A DNA stretch of 64,000 nucleotides from Agrostemma githago (lineage: Eukaryota; Streptophyta; Magnoliopsida; Caryophyllales; Caryophyllaceae): contig OY288249.1 of assembly GCA_958450325.1 (NCBI GenBank), positions 68,776,166 through 68,840,165 of the forward strand, written 5' to 3'. The position numbers were made by a program, and so were the translations under genes. The notes beneath the pieces are model-generated. The model had not been told where the DNA came from and did no database searches. It saw nothing but the letters and a program-made list of their open reading frames with translations. How positions within the stretch are numbered: position 1 is the stretch's first letter; every line of letters begins with the position of its first letter. This document shows, one piece after another, positions 1-10,364 of the stretch.

Positions 1-103
1 TTGTTTAGAAGCGAAGTACTCCGTAATTCAATTGACGGTGTAGTGAAGAATCCAGGATAAGCAAAGTCCCAATATAATTATAATGCTTGATTGGGTTGAG
101 TGT

Positions 104-1405
104 TCAGTTGGAGTTGGGGGAAAGCCAAGACGGGGGTGGCCAGAAGTGTAGCGTCATTTGAGGAGGCAAAACCGTTAGTTTGGTAGCCACATATGATTCC
201 AATTTGTAAACATGGAAAAACTCCCTAAAATCAGGGCCGTTGTCAAAATCTCTGCACATGAAATATATAAAACTACCTTGATTCCACCCGAGATCCTTGG
301 CATCAACGAAGAAGGGACAATAATTAGCTAAAAATAAGACTTTGTCTCCAAAGCTTTCTAGTCTTTCCCATTCCCAACCTTGTGCCTGTTTATTCAGAAC
401 AAAAACTCCTACATCTTTTGGCTCGTCTGGTGTCCTGCACCTCCTTACCGCTAACGGTCTGAATTCCTCCCATGACGGCCCTTTTTTCATGATTGAATAC
501 TTTGCCCACGTCGGCTCTTCAGTCGGATGAATCACATGTGCACTATAGACTAAATATAAGCATTCCTCAGAGGAAACCAGATGCATAACATGAACATCAC
601 CATCTAGTTTCAGAGGGGAGGATGCAATTTTGGTAAGATGGGGTCGTGTTGGGTGTATGCTAAAAAGGCTTCCACTTGTATCAAGGGCGTAAGCATTACC
701 TTGATGATACACTACATCATCAAATTGACATCCTCCTCCTCCTGTATCTACTAGGAAAGTCCATTGATTAGATTCGGACCACAAAACTAGCCTTCCTTTA
801 GTCCCGCACAATAGTAAGAACCTGGTCCAATCAGGAAAAGGAACAAGCTTGCGAACACAAGGCATCAAATGTGTAAAGGAAAAACCATGTTTCCCCAATG
901 GACAGTTTTCCAAGTCAGAAACATGATGCAAAGTAAACAATGTTGCCACGTCCATGATGCAGTGCTCGTCTAGCAGGTTAAAACTGAAGCGGTAGTCACC
1001 GGGAGGAGGATCAAAGTAATCGTATTTCCAGGAACAAGGGTTATGGAGCAGCCATTTATTGGGTTCAACGTCCTCGGTACGAATAAGCCACATACTGTCA
1101 CTTGTTTGGGAATGGGAATGAGGAGAGATGATGAAATAGTAGGAAGTGCGCCTTATGAGAGAGTAAAACTTGAGATCTCGACAGTGGCAGTCAAGTTTAC
1201 GGATAAGACAAGTGCATAGGCAAGGAAGCTTAGTGAGCCACGGAGAAGGATGATCAAGGAAAGAGGCAGCACGACGCCATGTGCGACATACTGACGAGGC
1301 TCGTTGTCTATCCACAACGCTCAGGTGATCTAACACAGCTGATACCAGTTCACATGGCATACAAGACCAATCATAAGCTCCATTATCCCTCTTGGTGCTC
1401 CTCAT
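104..1405 (-). CDS. F-box protein with DUF295 (KIB-type) beta-propeller
   Basis: Intronless 433-residue frame. Residues ~11-50 form an F-box (WSCMPCELVSAVLDHL ... SVCRTWRRAA), the part that binds SKP1 in SCF ubiquitin ligases. Residues ~150-410 carry the hallmarks of the DUF295/KIB family: a propeller-like repeat around HQGNAYALDTSGSLFSI and, late in the protein, GDKVLFLANYCPFFVDAKDLG followed by a short aromatic tail. Family members are substrate receptors of E3 ligases in nucleus or cytoplasm; this one's substrate cannot be read from sequence. Length and single-exon structure are typical of the family. The ATG at 1405 sits just before the F-box, as expected. A TATA-like word lies about 55 bp upstream. 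It diverges from the small gene at 1804, leaving a 398-bp shared promoter region. DUF295 F-box genes are numerous and often young, so expression is not assured. Confidence 0.88.
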   Translation of the reverse strand: MRSTKRDNGAYDWSCMPCELVSAVLDHLSVVDRQRASSVCRTWRRAASFLDHPSPWLTKLPCLCTCLIRKLDCHCRDLKFYSLIRRTSYYFIISPHSHSQTSDSMWLIRTEDVEPNKWLLHNPCSWKYDYFDPPPGDYRFSFNLLDEHCIMDVATLFTLHHVSDLENCPLGKHGFSFTHLMPCVRKLVPFPDWTRFLLLCGTKGRLVLWSESNQWTFLVDTGGGGCQFDDVVYHQGNAYALDTSGSLFSIHPTRPHLTKIASSPLKLDGDVHVMHLVSSEECLYLVYSAHVIHPTEEPTWAKYSIMKKGPSWEEFRPLAVRRCRTPDEPKDVGVFVLNKQAQGWEWERLESFGDKVLFLANYCPFFVDAKDLGWNQGSFIYFMCRDFDNGPDFREFFHVYKLESYVATKLTVLPPQMTLHFWPPPSWLSPNSN

Positions 1406-1457
1406 TGAATCAATAATAATAATTCAAGACCCTTGCTTGAGCTGAGGAAGAGGCCGG

Positions 1458-1466
1458 TTTATATAG
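1458..1466 (-). promoter_or_regulatory. TATA box of the F-box gene
   Basis: On the minus strand this reads CTATATAAA, about 55 bp upstream of the ATG at 1405, which allows a short 5' leader. It is the only good TATA word within 100 bp of the start. The rest of 1406-1803 is AT-rich and also serves as upstream region for the divergent gene at 1804. Confidence 0.5.
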
Positions 1467-1803
1467 TATATCTTCCCTTGGTTATATACATACTACTCGA
1501 ATTAGGAAAGCAGTTGATGAATGCTTCTTCTTATTAACTACAGTAATAATTACTCCCTATAATTGTTAAGATCGATGTTTTCCTAATATATATATATATG
1601 CTGATCATCTTTATTTTGCACTGCTTTCCTAAATTCGACTCCCTATCTTTTTCCTAAAACTAATTAAATACTAATCCGTATCTTATTGTATTTTACTCGT
1701 AGTAAGCTAGCTACTGCTATTCCTTCCATATATATAATACATACTCGTACATCTATCTATGAATTCCAATTAGATTTTTATTTAATTTAATTAATTCATA
1801 ATA

Positions 1804-4319
1804 ATGATTCAATGGAAGGATTTGGAGAGTTACTCAATCCTATGGAAGAAACAAGGTCAAAGGTATTGGAGTCCTGAAAAAGTTGCAGAGATGAACAAGA
1901 AGAGTGGGGAGCTTAAGAAGATGATGAAGGAACAGCGGGAAAAGTGGGAAAAAGAATCGGAAGAACTGGAAAAGAGAAGAAAAGAACCAAAGTCCAAGGA
2001 GGAATACGAGTATTATGAGAAGAAGAAACAGAAGCTGCTTGCATTGGCAAGAAGAGTAAGCATACAACACATTAATCACTACCACTATTTCTTTCATCAT
2101 CGCTTTTCTTTTCATCTTGCATTGGCAAGAAGTGCTTTCCTAAATTCTACTCCCTATCTTTTCCTCTACTCCCACCCGGACCCGGACCCGGCCACGCTAA
2201 AGACTTTTAAGTAACTGGGACTTTAAATTATACTCCCTCCGATTCATTTGATTCTCTACGTTTGCTTTATCACACTTATCGATACATGTTTTATTTTGTT
2301 TATATCGCTATTTACAATCGGATGGAGTACTGTACTGTATTCAAATTCTTTATAAGGATTTAGTACTCATATTTTAAGTTCTACTACTCCCTTACCCAAT
2401 TAAGATTTTCTCACTTTTCTTAAAAGAAAATCTCATTAAGATTTTTCCACTTCAAAACTTTCCTTATTCCTCCAATATACTCTTTTCCAATTGTGAGGGA
2501 TACTCCCTCCATAGATTAAATCCTCTTAATACTAAGAGAATAACTCTATGCCAAATGTCCTCCTCTCATGGTAGGTTTTCCCTCCAAAATTTTTTTGCAT
2601 TTATGGAAACGCATAATTATGGAATTAATCATCAATTAATTAATACATACCAAACTCTTATTATACAAATCATATTTTTTTATCATAAATCATGAAAGGT
2701 GGAAAACACTTTTAAAAAAACAAATATTTATTTAAATATTATTTGACTTTATTTAGTTAAAAGAGTACTGAGTACTCAATCAATTATCCATATACTCCGT
2801 ACTAATTAGGATATCGGTTTTTCTAACATGTGCCCAGTGGGCACATGTTAACACATTAATGAGGGTAAGTTTATTAAATATATTCTCTAAGTATAGTAAT
2901 TATAGGTTAATCTTTCAACTTTTCATGATAATTTGATTGATAAACCTACCTTAATTAAGGTATTAACATGTGCCCACTGGGCACATGTTAAAAAATCCGT
3001 TAAGATATATATGTATGAATAAATTTACAACATATTCATTGTCATTAATGCAAAAAAGAATGACAAAAAGTTATGATCATAAATTGAAAAACTTTATAAT
3101 ATGACGTCATTAACTTTAATTTGTCACAAAAATCTTTGTTTCTAGGATGAGATTTTTACTTTATTTTTTAAACAAAAGTATATAAAATATGGAGTGTACT
3201 ATTAAACTTCTCATGAAAAAAGTTTACAATTTATAAAGTAAAATAGTCTCACATGTGAGGCAATCTATTTTGTGGAAATAAATCTAAGAGTTTTTTCTAT
3301 ACAAAGAGGGTGTACGCAATGTGAAGTCGTTTAAGACAATAACTATTAAAAAAGATTTCATTAGTCTACATTTCTTTTTGAATAGTTATATATTTTACGG
3401 TGTATTGATGAAAGAGACGAGTATCTCGAAAATACAAGATAAGTATATAATATTATTTTCATTTAAATAACTATTTCATGACATTATTCAATTTTCTTGA
3501 TTAGTTTGCAATTTCAAAAATATTTGTTAATATCCAAACAATTGATAGATGTAAAAATAAAATAACGAATTCATAATCTAAAATATGAAAAGAAATACGC
3601 TTTTAAAAAAAACTTATTATTATAAATACCGTGCATAATTGGACGGGAACTTAAAATAACACAACAAATGATCAGGATGGAGGGAATACGATATTTGAAT
3701 GTATCATGTATGTTTAAATTTTATTATCATTCCTCAAAGCAAATGAGTTTAACTACTAAGGAGTATCAATTTGTTTGTGAATTCCCGATCTTCCTTACCA
3801 CGTATTCTCTACTTTGTTCAACCCTACAAATCAATCGTATCTCTCCCCAGAACTTCACTATGGATTATAATTCGGTAATTGATACTCCATCCGTTCCATT
3901 TGATTCTTTGCGTTTACTTATTTTCACACATATTTTCTTTTGTCCATATAACTATATTTTATCTTACGGAGTATATATTAGAAGTTATAACGACTATTCG
4001 CCTTACTTATGAATATTAGAAGATTAATTAATTAATTATTATTGAGATTTAGTTGATAATTGTGAAATTTAGGTTTGAATTGATGTTCGTAGGCTAATAA
4101 ACTCTTTTTTTTCTTATATATATATATATATTTCAGGCTTCAAGGGCTAAATCAATCTCATCCATTGGAGTAACCAGCGCCGTTGGGGATTACAACTCGG
4201 GAAATGCAGCGTTTAGCCCTTGTTTGAGTAAGACTATTGTTGCGATCGAAGATCCCTTAACTGAGAGGGAGGGTAGCCCGACTGAAGGAGCAACAGCTGG
4301 AGACCCAGCGAATTATTAG
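1804..4319 (+). CDS. Small charged coiled-coil protein, two exons
   Basis: I do not recognise this gene. Exon 1 is 1804-2055 (84 codons) and ends AGA|GTAAGC. Exon 2 is 4137-4319 and follows a poly-pyrimidine/TA tract and TTTCAG. Both boundaries are phase 0 and the joined frame is open to a TAG at 4317, giving 144 residues. Residues ~28-80 are very rich in K and E (for example KKMMKEQREKWEKESEELEK), consistent with a single long charged helix or coiled coil. The exon 2 part is Ser/Gly/Thr-rich and acidic (AIEDPLTEREGSPTEG), probably disordered. The 2,081-bp intron has several MITE insertions. An in-frame TAA lies three codons upstream of the ATG, so the start is fixed. If the intron is not spliced, the frame runs to 2214 with an unconvincing hydrophobic end. 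The good splice fit favours a real gene, but transcription is untested. Confidence 0.55.
2233..2327. mobile_element. Short Stowaway-type MITE
   Basis: It begins CTCCCTCCGATT and ends with the complement AATCGGATGGAG, flanked by TA on both sides (2231-2232 and 2328-2329). This is the Tc1/mariner-type (Stowaway) signature. It is 95 bp and lies inside the intron of the gene at 1804. Confidence 0.55.
2824..2990. mobile_element. 167-bp element with palindromic termini
   Basis: Each end is a 27-bp near-perfect palindrome (2824-2850 and 2964-2990), built from ACATGTGCCCA and TGGGCACATGT around one central base. The central base is G at the left end and C at the right, so the two ends are inverted copies of each other. 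The ~110-bp interior is AT-rich and non-coding. It looks like a non-autonomous DNA transposon, but I could not define a target duplication. Confidence 0.55.
3885..3960. mobile_element. Left half of a Stowaway-type MITE
   Basis: Starts ACTCCATCCGTTCCATTTG and continues into TTTTCACACAT. It is the complement of the half-element at 4630-4683. No right end is found nearby. Confidence 0.4.
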
Positions 4320-5048
4320 GGATAGAGGACGAGACGACTTTGTAGACGATGGGTACGGGTTCGGTAGTCAGCCGACCACTCCACTATGATAGACATAGTT
4401 TTTAGGTTGATTAGCTTTTAGTAGAACGCAAAGCATTACTTGTCATATAACTCCACTTGTCACATTTCGTAAATAAAAATGATCTTCAATATTCTCGACA
4501 AAATATAAGCGGAAATATAATCATGTTAGATCTTGTTTGATCCATCTTTATGAATTTTTTAAGAATATCAATTTTTTATAATTTTTGCTAATATAAATTG
4601 AAGTATATTGATAGTGTAAAACGTGCATGACCAAATGTGAAAAAATAAATGCGACAATTGGATTTGAATGGAGGGAAGGGAGTATATTTTATAAAAATTC
4701 TAAAACATTACTATTTGATACTAGTTCCTCCGTCCCAACCAATTCCATACGTTTGTTTTTTTATGGAGTACTTGTCAATGCATCTTTTCTTTTGTCCATA
4801 TCTTAGTTACATATTTTTTAAAATTATAAAAATTTGATATTCAAAATGCATTCGATTAGACAATTTAAACGATATCTACCTAGACAATTAAGATTAGATA
4901 GGATGGTTCTTAACCATCCTGTATTGGATAAGGAACTGTTATTTAGGTCGACGTCCTATTAAATCAAATAGCGCGCTTCCCAAAAGGGCAAACTGTGATA
5001 TAAAATTAAATCTAAATAAGACGATTGAAGGCGGAACCGTCCTATTTA
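4320..5048. other. Intergenic, motif-rich repeat fragments
   Basis: No gene. The first ~90 bp are probably the 3' UTR of the small gene. From about 4870, short words AGGATGGTT, AACCATCCT, GTCCTATTTA and AAATAAGACG recur in both orientations and continue beyond the Tourist element to about 5850. This suggests an older repeat that the Tourist element split. Confidence 0.4.
4630..4683. mobile_element. Right half of a Stowaway-type MITE
   Basis: Contains AAATGTGAAAAAATAAATGC and ends AATGGAGGGAAGGGAGTA. This is the mirror of the left half at 3885. The second exon of the small gene lies between the two halves. A further left-half-like segment begins near 4720 (CCTCCGTCCCAACCAATTCC). Confidence 0.4.
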
Positions 5049-5638
5049 GGGGCCGTTTGGTTCGTGAAAGGGTATGGGAATGGAATCAGGAATCAAAACC
5101 AGCGTGGTATGGGTTTGTAACTTGATTCCTGAAACTTGGTGTTTGGTTCATTTTTTAGATGATTGAGATTCAAATCCGAAACTATTTTTTTAAAAATTAT
5201 ATTTAATAATTATATTTTAAATATATAAAAATTTATATCACTGACTATATAAAATCTAAAAAATTTAGCTTGAAAGAAAAATTAAATAAATTTCATTAAA
5301 AAAAACTCTTTTTAGCGATATAAAACACCGAGTTACATTAATAAAATTTTAAAACAATTTTTTTAGTATTTTAAATTAGTGTTTTTCAATAAAATATTTC
5401 AGTTATAATATTTCAAAAAAAATAAAATTGGAACAAATCCTTTCGGAAAATCAAACAAAGTTTGATTCCAAGGGTATGAATCTCATACCCACCTCCTCCC
5501 TTGGGTATGAGAAACTCATACCACGAGGGTTTGAGGTATGGGTATCGAAATGAAAAAGTCGTCAACCAAACACGAGGTATGGTTTGATTCATTCTAAACC
5601 CATACCTCATACCTAAATTGAGTGAACCAAACAGCCCC
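5049..5638. mobile_element. Tourist-like (PIF/Harbinger) MITE
   Basis: Ends are GGGGCCGTTTGGTTC and GAACCAAACAGCCCC, flanked by the 3-bp target duplication TTA (5046-5048 and 5639-5641). TTA duplication plus a GGGGC...GTTTGGTT terminus is the Tourist pattern. It is 590 bp with no coding capacity. Subterminal copies of GGTATGAG/CTCATACC add internal symmetry. Confidence 0.75.
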
Positions 5639-5641
5639 TTA

Positions 5642-7216
5642 GGTGTTATTAACTGCGTGGTTCCGTTGAAGCGCGCTATTAAAACTCTAATAAACATCAC
5701 GGATTCACGGTTCCATCCCAAACCGTTCTGTTCTTCACTGATATAAATAGGATGGTTGACGTACGAACCGTCCTGTTAGTACTTTCGAAAAAAACAAGAT
5801 ATCATCCACTAAATAAGACGCTTACGCTAACTGTCCTGTTTGTGTTACATTTTTTTTAAATACATATTTTCGATATATTGTACGCCAATCCAAAAATCCA
5901 ATAATTACATTAAAACATTAAATCAACATTCAAAAGCCCGACAATTGCATTACATGTACCAATTCTTGACAAAAAATTACAAATCGATAAAACATGGTCT
6001 CAATAGTTGTGGTTGAGTTATAATAACAATGTCTAGGGATGATTCTTCGATGATTCGTCCAGTCTTCTATGTACAAGCTCTAGTAACATCACTCTCACAC
6101 AGTTGACGTCCATCTTTCAATTGTCAAAAAGCTTCTGCAAATAGCGAGGAAGGAACATTAGATCCTACACACACTAGGTCCTATACAAGTACTCCCCATC
6201 TATTTTCCAGCATAGTACACATACACACACTTCCAAACTAGTCCAAATTTCATCTATGCACGTTAACAACCGTAACACCCAAAGCTTTACTCCCAAAATG
6301 AAGTAGGGTCGGCCAATATGAATCACCATTTGAAACCATAAATACTCAGTTCAAAAATAAAAGTTGAACAAAATGACGTATCTTAAATCAAGTGGCTCGA
6401 AAGTCAAACCAGAGGTATATGCTTATATATATAAAGCAAAATGTATCGAGGAGATGAAAATCATGGAATTGAAGCAAGAGTCACAAAAGGAGATAGACAA
6501 GAAAACTTCATATCAAACCAACTAGAAAACTCAAGTTAACTTCAAGAAATCAATAATGGCAAAAAGAGATGGAAATCATGGAATCAAACCCTAATCATCA
6601 GCTATGACTCCGTAGTAGTACGAGTAAGAATAAGAAAGTCACAGGGACGAAGTTCTCATACAAATTAATTAGCTATGACTTAATTCATAAGTTAGCACTT
6701 TGTGGATATCTTTTTGCAAAATAAAAATAAAAATAAAAATGCCAATGTTTGTATTCTCCTTTTATTACGTATTAATCGTGGACAATATCGTAGAATGTAG
6801 CAATGAAAGAGGAAATAATCACCTTAACAGGTTCTCAGAAGTAAGAGATGCAAACAAAGACTTGGACACAAATCCACAAATCACAGAAGTAGGAGGAAAT
6901 AAAACCTAATTTTCAATCCCATCTCTTTACTCACACAATAATACCCAAACCAAGTGGTTTTCCCCCTCAAAAATTGCCCAAAATTACAAATGCAAGTGAA
7001 CTGCCCAAAAAGAAAAGTGTCCTCTAGAACTTCCTGTTGTCATCTGAGTGACTGATCGAAGAGTTAAAACAATTACTCCGTATATATTTGTGATTAATCT
7101 TCCCGTCTTCCTAATAGGCTAATAATTTTGTGACTTAATCAGTTAGCGTACAAACTTAAAAACAAAACATAAAACAAGCTAAGTTTGAATTTAATATGAA
7201 ACTTAGGCACTAAAAC
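5642..7216. other. Intergenic, no gene seen
   Basis: AT-rich. The first 200 bp continue the AGGA(C/T)GGTT motif repeat split by the Tourist element. The remainder has only short open frames with no recognisable protein and no clear transposon ends. Confidence 0.4.
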
Positions 7217-7294
7217 AAGAGCACCTCCTCCCTTAGCATGACCATCCAATTTCGTAATAATAACAGCTCCAACCGCAACACTTTGCTTAAACCA
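7217..7294 (-). pseudogene. SRP54 GTPase fragment
   Basis: Minus-strand translation contains FKQSVAVGAVIITKLDGHAK followed by GGGAL. This is the conserved G-domain stretch of the signal recognition particle 54-kDa subunit (the TKxDGHAKGGGAL block including the guanine-specificity TKxD motif). Only about 26 residues match; the flanks diverge at once. No other SRP54 exon is nearby, so this is an isolated fragment, one of several host exons in this 2-kb stretch. Confidence 0.75.
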
Positions 7295-7304
7295 ATGGCT
7301 GAAG

Positions 7305-7464
7305 TGAAGATTAAGTTTAATACCCCCAAAAAGCTCAAAATAACAAACCCGAACCTGAAGGCCCAATCCGAAACTGATTCAACTAGAACCCGACCCAGTT
7401 GAGGTGCTTGAAAATAACTAATGCCAGATATTGCCCCAGCAAGAAGTAGAAGGGTTAAACTAAA
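7305..7464 (-). pseudogene. Membrane-protein exon fragment, family unknown
   Basis: After a strong acceptor (TTCTTCTCTAG, upstream of 7464), the minus strand reads about 53 codons without a stop. They start with hydrophobic TLLLLAGAISGISYFQAP and end with FGFVILSFLGVLNLIFTSAI, two probable membrane segments. I do not recognise the family. A further short piece (MSYMWKAGLLLGALYCW) lies near 7515-7575. The two do not join in frame, and the next block is SRP54, so this is a captured or decayed exon rather than a gene. Confidence 0.45.
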
Positions 7465-8261
7465 CTAGAGAAGAAAAAAGGGGGGAAAGACTCTCAAGGA
7501 ATTACCAGCAATACAAGGCTCCCAACAGCAATCCAGCCTTCCACATATATGACATATCTCCTCCTATTGGTAATGGTAATACACAAACTTTTAATACAGT
7601 GGAAAAGGTGTGATTCATAAGGGAAGATATTTGCATCTAAATAAATCTCCACGCAAGATGTTATAGACTTGAACAAGATAGATGTTTAAGCATTTTATGC
7701 TTTAGAGATAATTGCTGGAACACCAAGCGGTCAAATAATGCGTTTTCAAGTCATCAATCAAAAAGAGAAGATGACCGACCTACAGTTATAACAACTACTC
7801 CTATGTGATAGACGACTTCTAGTTCTGGCACTTATATATATAGTCTCATACTGCTCTTAATTGATGACAAAAACTACTTAATTGACTGTATGTAGTCTGT
7901 AGAGCTTTGCAGCCAGCAAATTAAAGAGAACAACAATCAACATCCAACATCCAACATCCAACATCCAACTGAGATGAACTTCTTTCTTCATTGCTCTAAA
8001 CTGACATGCATCTTATACTAGTACTACTTGCAAGTAGGTTAGAAGATTATTTTAGTTAAAAACAAGCAATATAATCAACTTTATACATGCATGTCTCACA
8101 TATTCAATTAATTACACAAATACTTACTAGGAAAAATGATCACTTTGCAATTTATATTATGGGATAAAACCTAGGAGTATAAAATAGCTAGCCTACAGAG
8201 ATTTGATATATAATTAACAGCAAAAAGCATGAACCAGGCTCCCAAGGTAATAGAAAATAAC

Positions 8262-8409
8262 CTCCCAGTCCCAGTTGAAAAATGCTTGCTCCCGCCTCTC
8301 ATGCTTTGCATTTTCCCCAGTATCTTTCACAAGTTCACCCAAGTTACTCAAAAAAGTTTTTGTATCATCAAGAACAAGATCACCATCAAGTATTTCAAAC
8401 TCCTTGTAT
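8262..8409 (-). pseudogene. Isolated intact exon, acidic protein of unknown family
   Basis: A 148-bp open segment bounded by TTTCTCAG and by GAG|GTTATT on the minus strand. It encodes 49 residues, beginning YKEFEILDGDLVLDDTKTFL and ending RREQAFFNWDWE. The composition and splice borders look like a genuine host exon. I cannot name the parent gene, and no neighbouring exon from the same protein is visible. Confidence 0.45.
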
Positions 8410-8543
8410 CTGAGAAAGATCAAAATAATTACTTGACGAGTCTGCTGTTTTAAACAAAAAAACAACTAAGCATTTTAGACTCAGAATCTTGGACGGTGAT
8501 AATTCATAGGATTCCGACAAAAAAAGGATGATTAGCTACATAC

Positions 8544-9159
8544 ATCTTCGCCTATGGTTATGGCCTCGGGGTACAATCCGTGTATCATGTCATTCACAAG
8601 CATCAAGTAAATCACAGCATCAACATCCCTTGCAAAACCAAAATACTTCCTGTAAAAGTCATTTAAAGACAATGAAAAATAAAGTGACCATTCAGGTTGT
8701 AGAGTGTAGACGATCTGACATGTTCTTTGAACGTTTCAGTTAAAGATGAGTCAACATTTCATCCATTCCAGTCTGTGGGAAATTTGAAATCATGTCACAA
8801 TACATAATCATATGTTACCTGCAGTCCATGATGTGTGTATATCATTGAAGTTACACTTACACCATCAAATTGAAAGCCATAAAATTTATATTCTTCAAGC
8901 CACCAGCTTGCATTAGAGACAACATACCTAGGCACCTAAATGAAGTGACAAATTTGTGCCCAAGAAAGAAATGTACGCTGAACAAAAGTTTGAGGTGTAT
9001 GTTGTTCCCAGAGCCACTGATGACATAATTCCCAGTTTCCGCAGCTGAAAAGGCGAGAATCCCACATCCAATGGTAACCTCGTGAACCAGGGTGGAAGTA
9101 GTAGCTGTCAGTGCCGTGAAAGTTCAAACAGTTCATCAAGAGTATTATTGGATGCATGG
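8544..9159 (-). pseudogene. Starch branching enzyme II fragment, broken
   Basis: Three exons of the GH13 catalytic core of starch branching enzyme class II. Exon A (9159-9029) has HASNNTLDEL, then, after a frameshift, FHGTDSYYFHPGSRGYHWMW and DSRLF. Exon B (8935-8819, 39 codons) has SNASWWLEEYKF ... YTHHGLQ with normal GT-AG borders. Exon C (8659-8544) has YFGFARDVDAVIYLMLVNDM ... YPEAITIGED. Introns are kept, so it came from DNA, not mRNA. Damage: a frameshift after DEL, a lost donor after exon A, two extra residues where FDGVTSM is normal, a small deletion near the start of exon C, and no exons on either side. SBEII is a plastid enzyme of starch synthesis; this copy cannot be functional. 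Confidence 0.88.
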
Positions 9160-9204
9160 CTGCATTTGAGCAAAAATCAGTGAACCGGTTGGGTAAATCA
9201 AGAA

Positions 9205-9262
9205 AATTACCTTCTGATGGAAAAAAAGACTCGAGAGAATTGAAATAATAATCCAGCAGTCC
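9205..9262 (-). pseudogene. Short exon-like fragment, unknown
   Basis: On the minus strand about 18 codons read NGLLDYYFNSLESFFPSE and end at a donor-like AAG|GTAATT. It does not match the SBEII sequence expected upstream of exon A. It is probably another piece of the exon mosaic. Confidence 0.3.
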
Positions 9263-9410
9263 ATTATAAACGCGTTCAACTGTACTTAAGTACTTTCAAC
9301 TAAATATGATTATCTTGACACTCTAAGTATGTCTAAGATCAAGTGATCAACACACACACTTGTTACATCATCAATCACAAAACATGCAAAAAAAATTGAA
9401 TTGAAAGTAG

Positions 9411-9825
9411 AACGGTTGGCTTCTTATTTTTGACGTGTCGCGTTGATACACTTAAGTTTGTCATAGTTTTTACTTTGATGAACGGTTGGTTATGCATTGT
9501 TTTGAGAGGCTTGATCATTTGGATTATTAATGTAACAAATAAAGTTACAGGAAGGAGGGAAAAGATACTCGATCTTAGTATCTCTTGTTTTTTCTTTGTA
9601 AAGAAAACACTTATTCTCACAAGTTATTGCTCAAAATTCTAGTGTCGGAATTAGAGTGTGATTCTTGTAGTCTTATCCCACAAGGAAATCGTGTAACCCG
9701 GGACACTATAGGGTCGATTATTCTTGAAGGAAAGTGATTCCGTTCACGATTCTAAATAGATATCCAAGTTATCCTGACCTTTCATTTTTGGGTGTTCCGG
9801 TTTTGTGTTTCTTGTAGATTTCGAT
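9411..9825 (+). repeat. Dispersed repeat, copy 1 (flanks Helitron)
   Basis: The first ~270 bp are nearly identical to 12466-12740 (same strand, ~3.06 kb apart). The two copies then share only a ~25-bp piece, TCCGGTTTTGTGTTTCTTGT and following bases. Copy 1 keeps about 95 bp between these parts that copy 2 lacks. It carries an open frame of 70 codons (9430-9642) with no recognised domain, also present in copy 2. It resembles the leader region of a retroelement, but this is not proven. Confidence 0.6.
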
Positions 9826-10364
9826 CATGATGGTGCCTCTCAAGTCCAATAGTTCCAACAATCTTCAAGAATAATCCGTTAGTGATCGAAATCGGGTTAG
9901 CAAGATACCGTGGTACAAGATGTAGTTGATCGGATGCGGTTATTGATTGATTGACGGAATGGAATTAGGCACATATATCTACCGTGAATAATGTCAAATT
10001 GGTGGGTTACGTGGGTTATCGAAACAGTAACACAAGTTGTCTCATAGTCAAGTGGTATAACCATAACTCTCGGTCATGGTGCCAATATAAGTTTCTGACA
10101 CCAAATGAGATAAGTACTCCTTTAGGTGTGTTATGTGTTTTGCTTAAAACATTGTTTATGTTTGAATCATGATTGTAAGATGGTGAAATTATTTCGTTTT
10201 GTGAACGTAAACCCAATTTTTATTTGTGTGGTTATGCATTTAATGTGGGTTAATTGTTATTGATTGATCTTTCATAATAATTATGTACGGTCTTGATTGT
10301 GCATTAAGTTTTCATGCAAAATGGATGGTGTGTACCCCTTTGTTTATTGATCTTAGAGTTTATC
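9826..10364 (+). other. Repeat-derived sequence upstream of the Helitron
   Basis: Continues from repeat copy 1 with short open frames (for example 9984-10172) and no recognised protein. It ends at the Helitron border. Confidence 0.35.

Noticed and set aside
1840..2115. Hydrophobic 91-residue minus-strand frame
   Set aside because: Antisense shadow of the Lys/Glu-rich exon 1; AAG/GAA codons read backwards give CTT/TTC.
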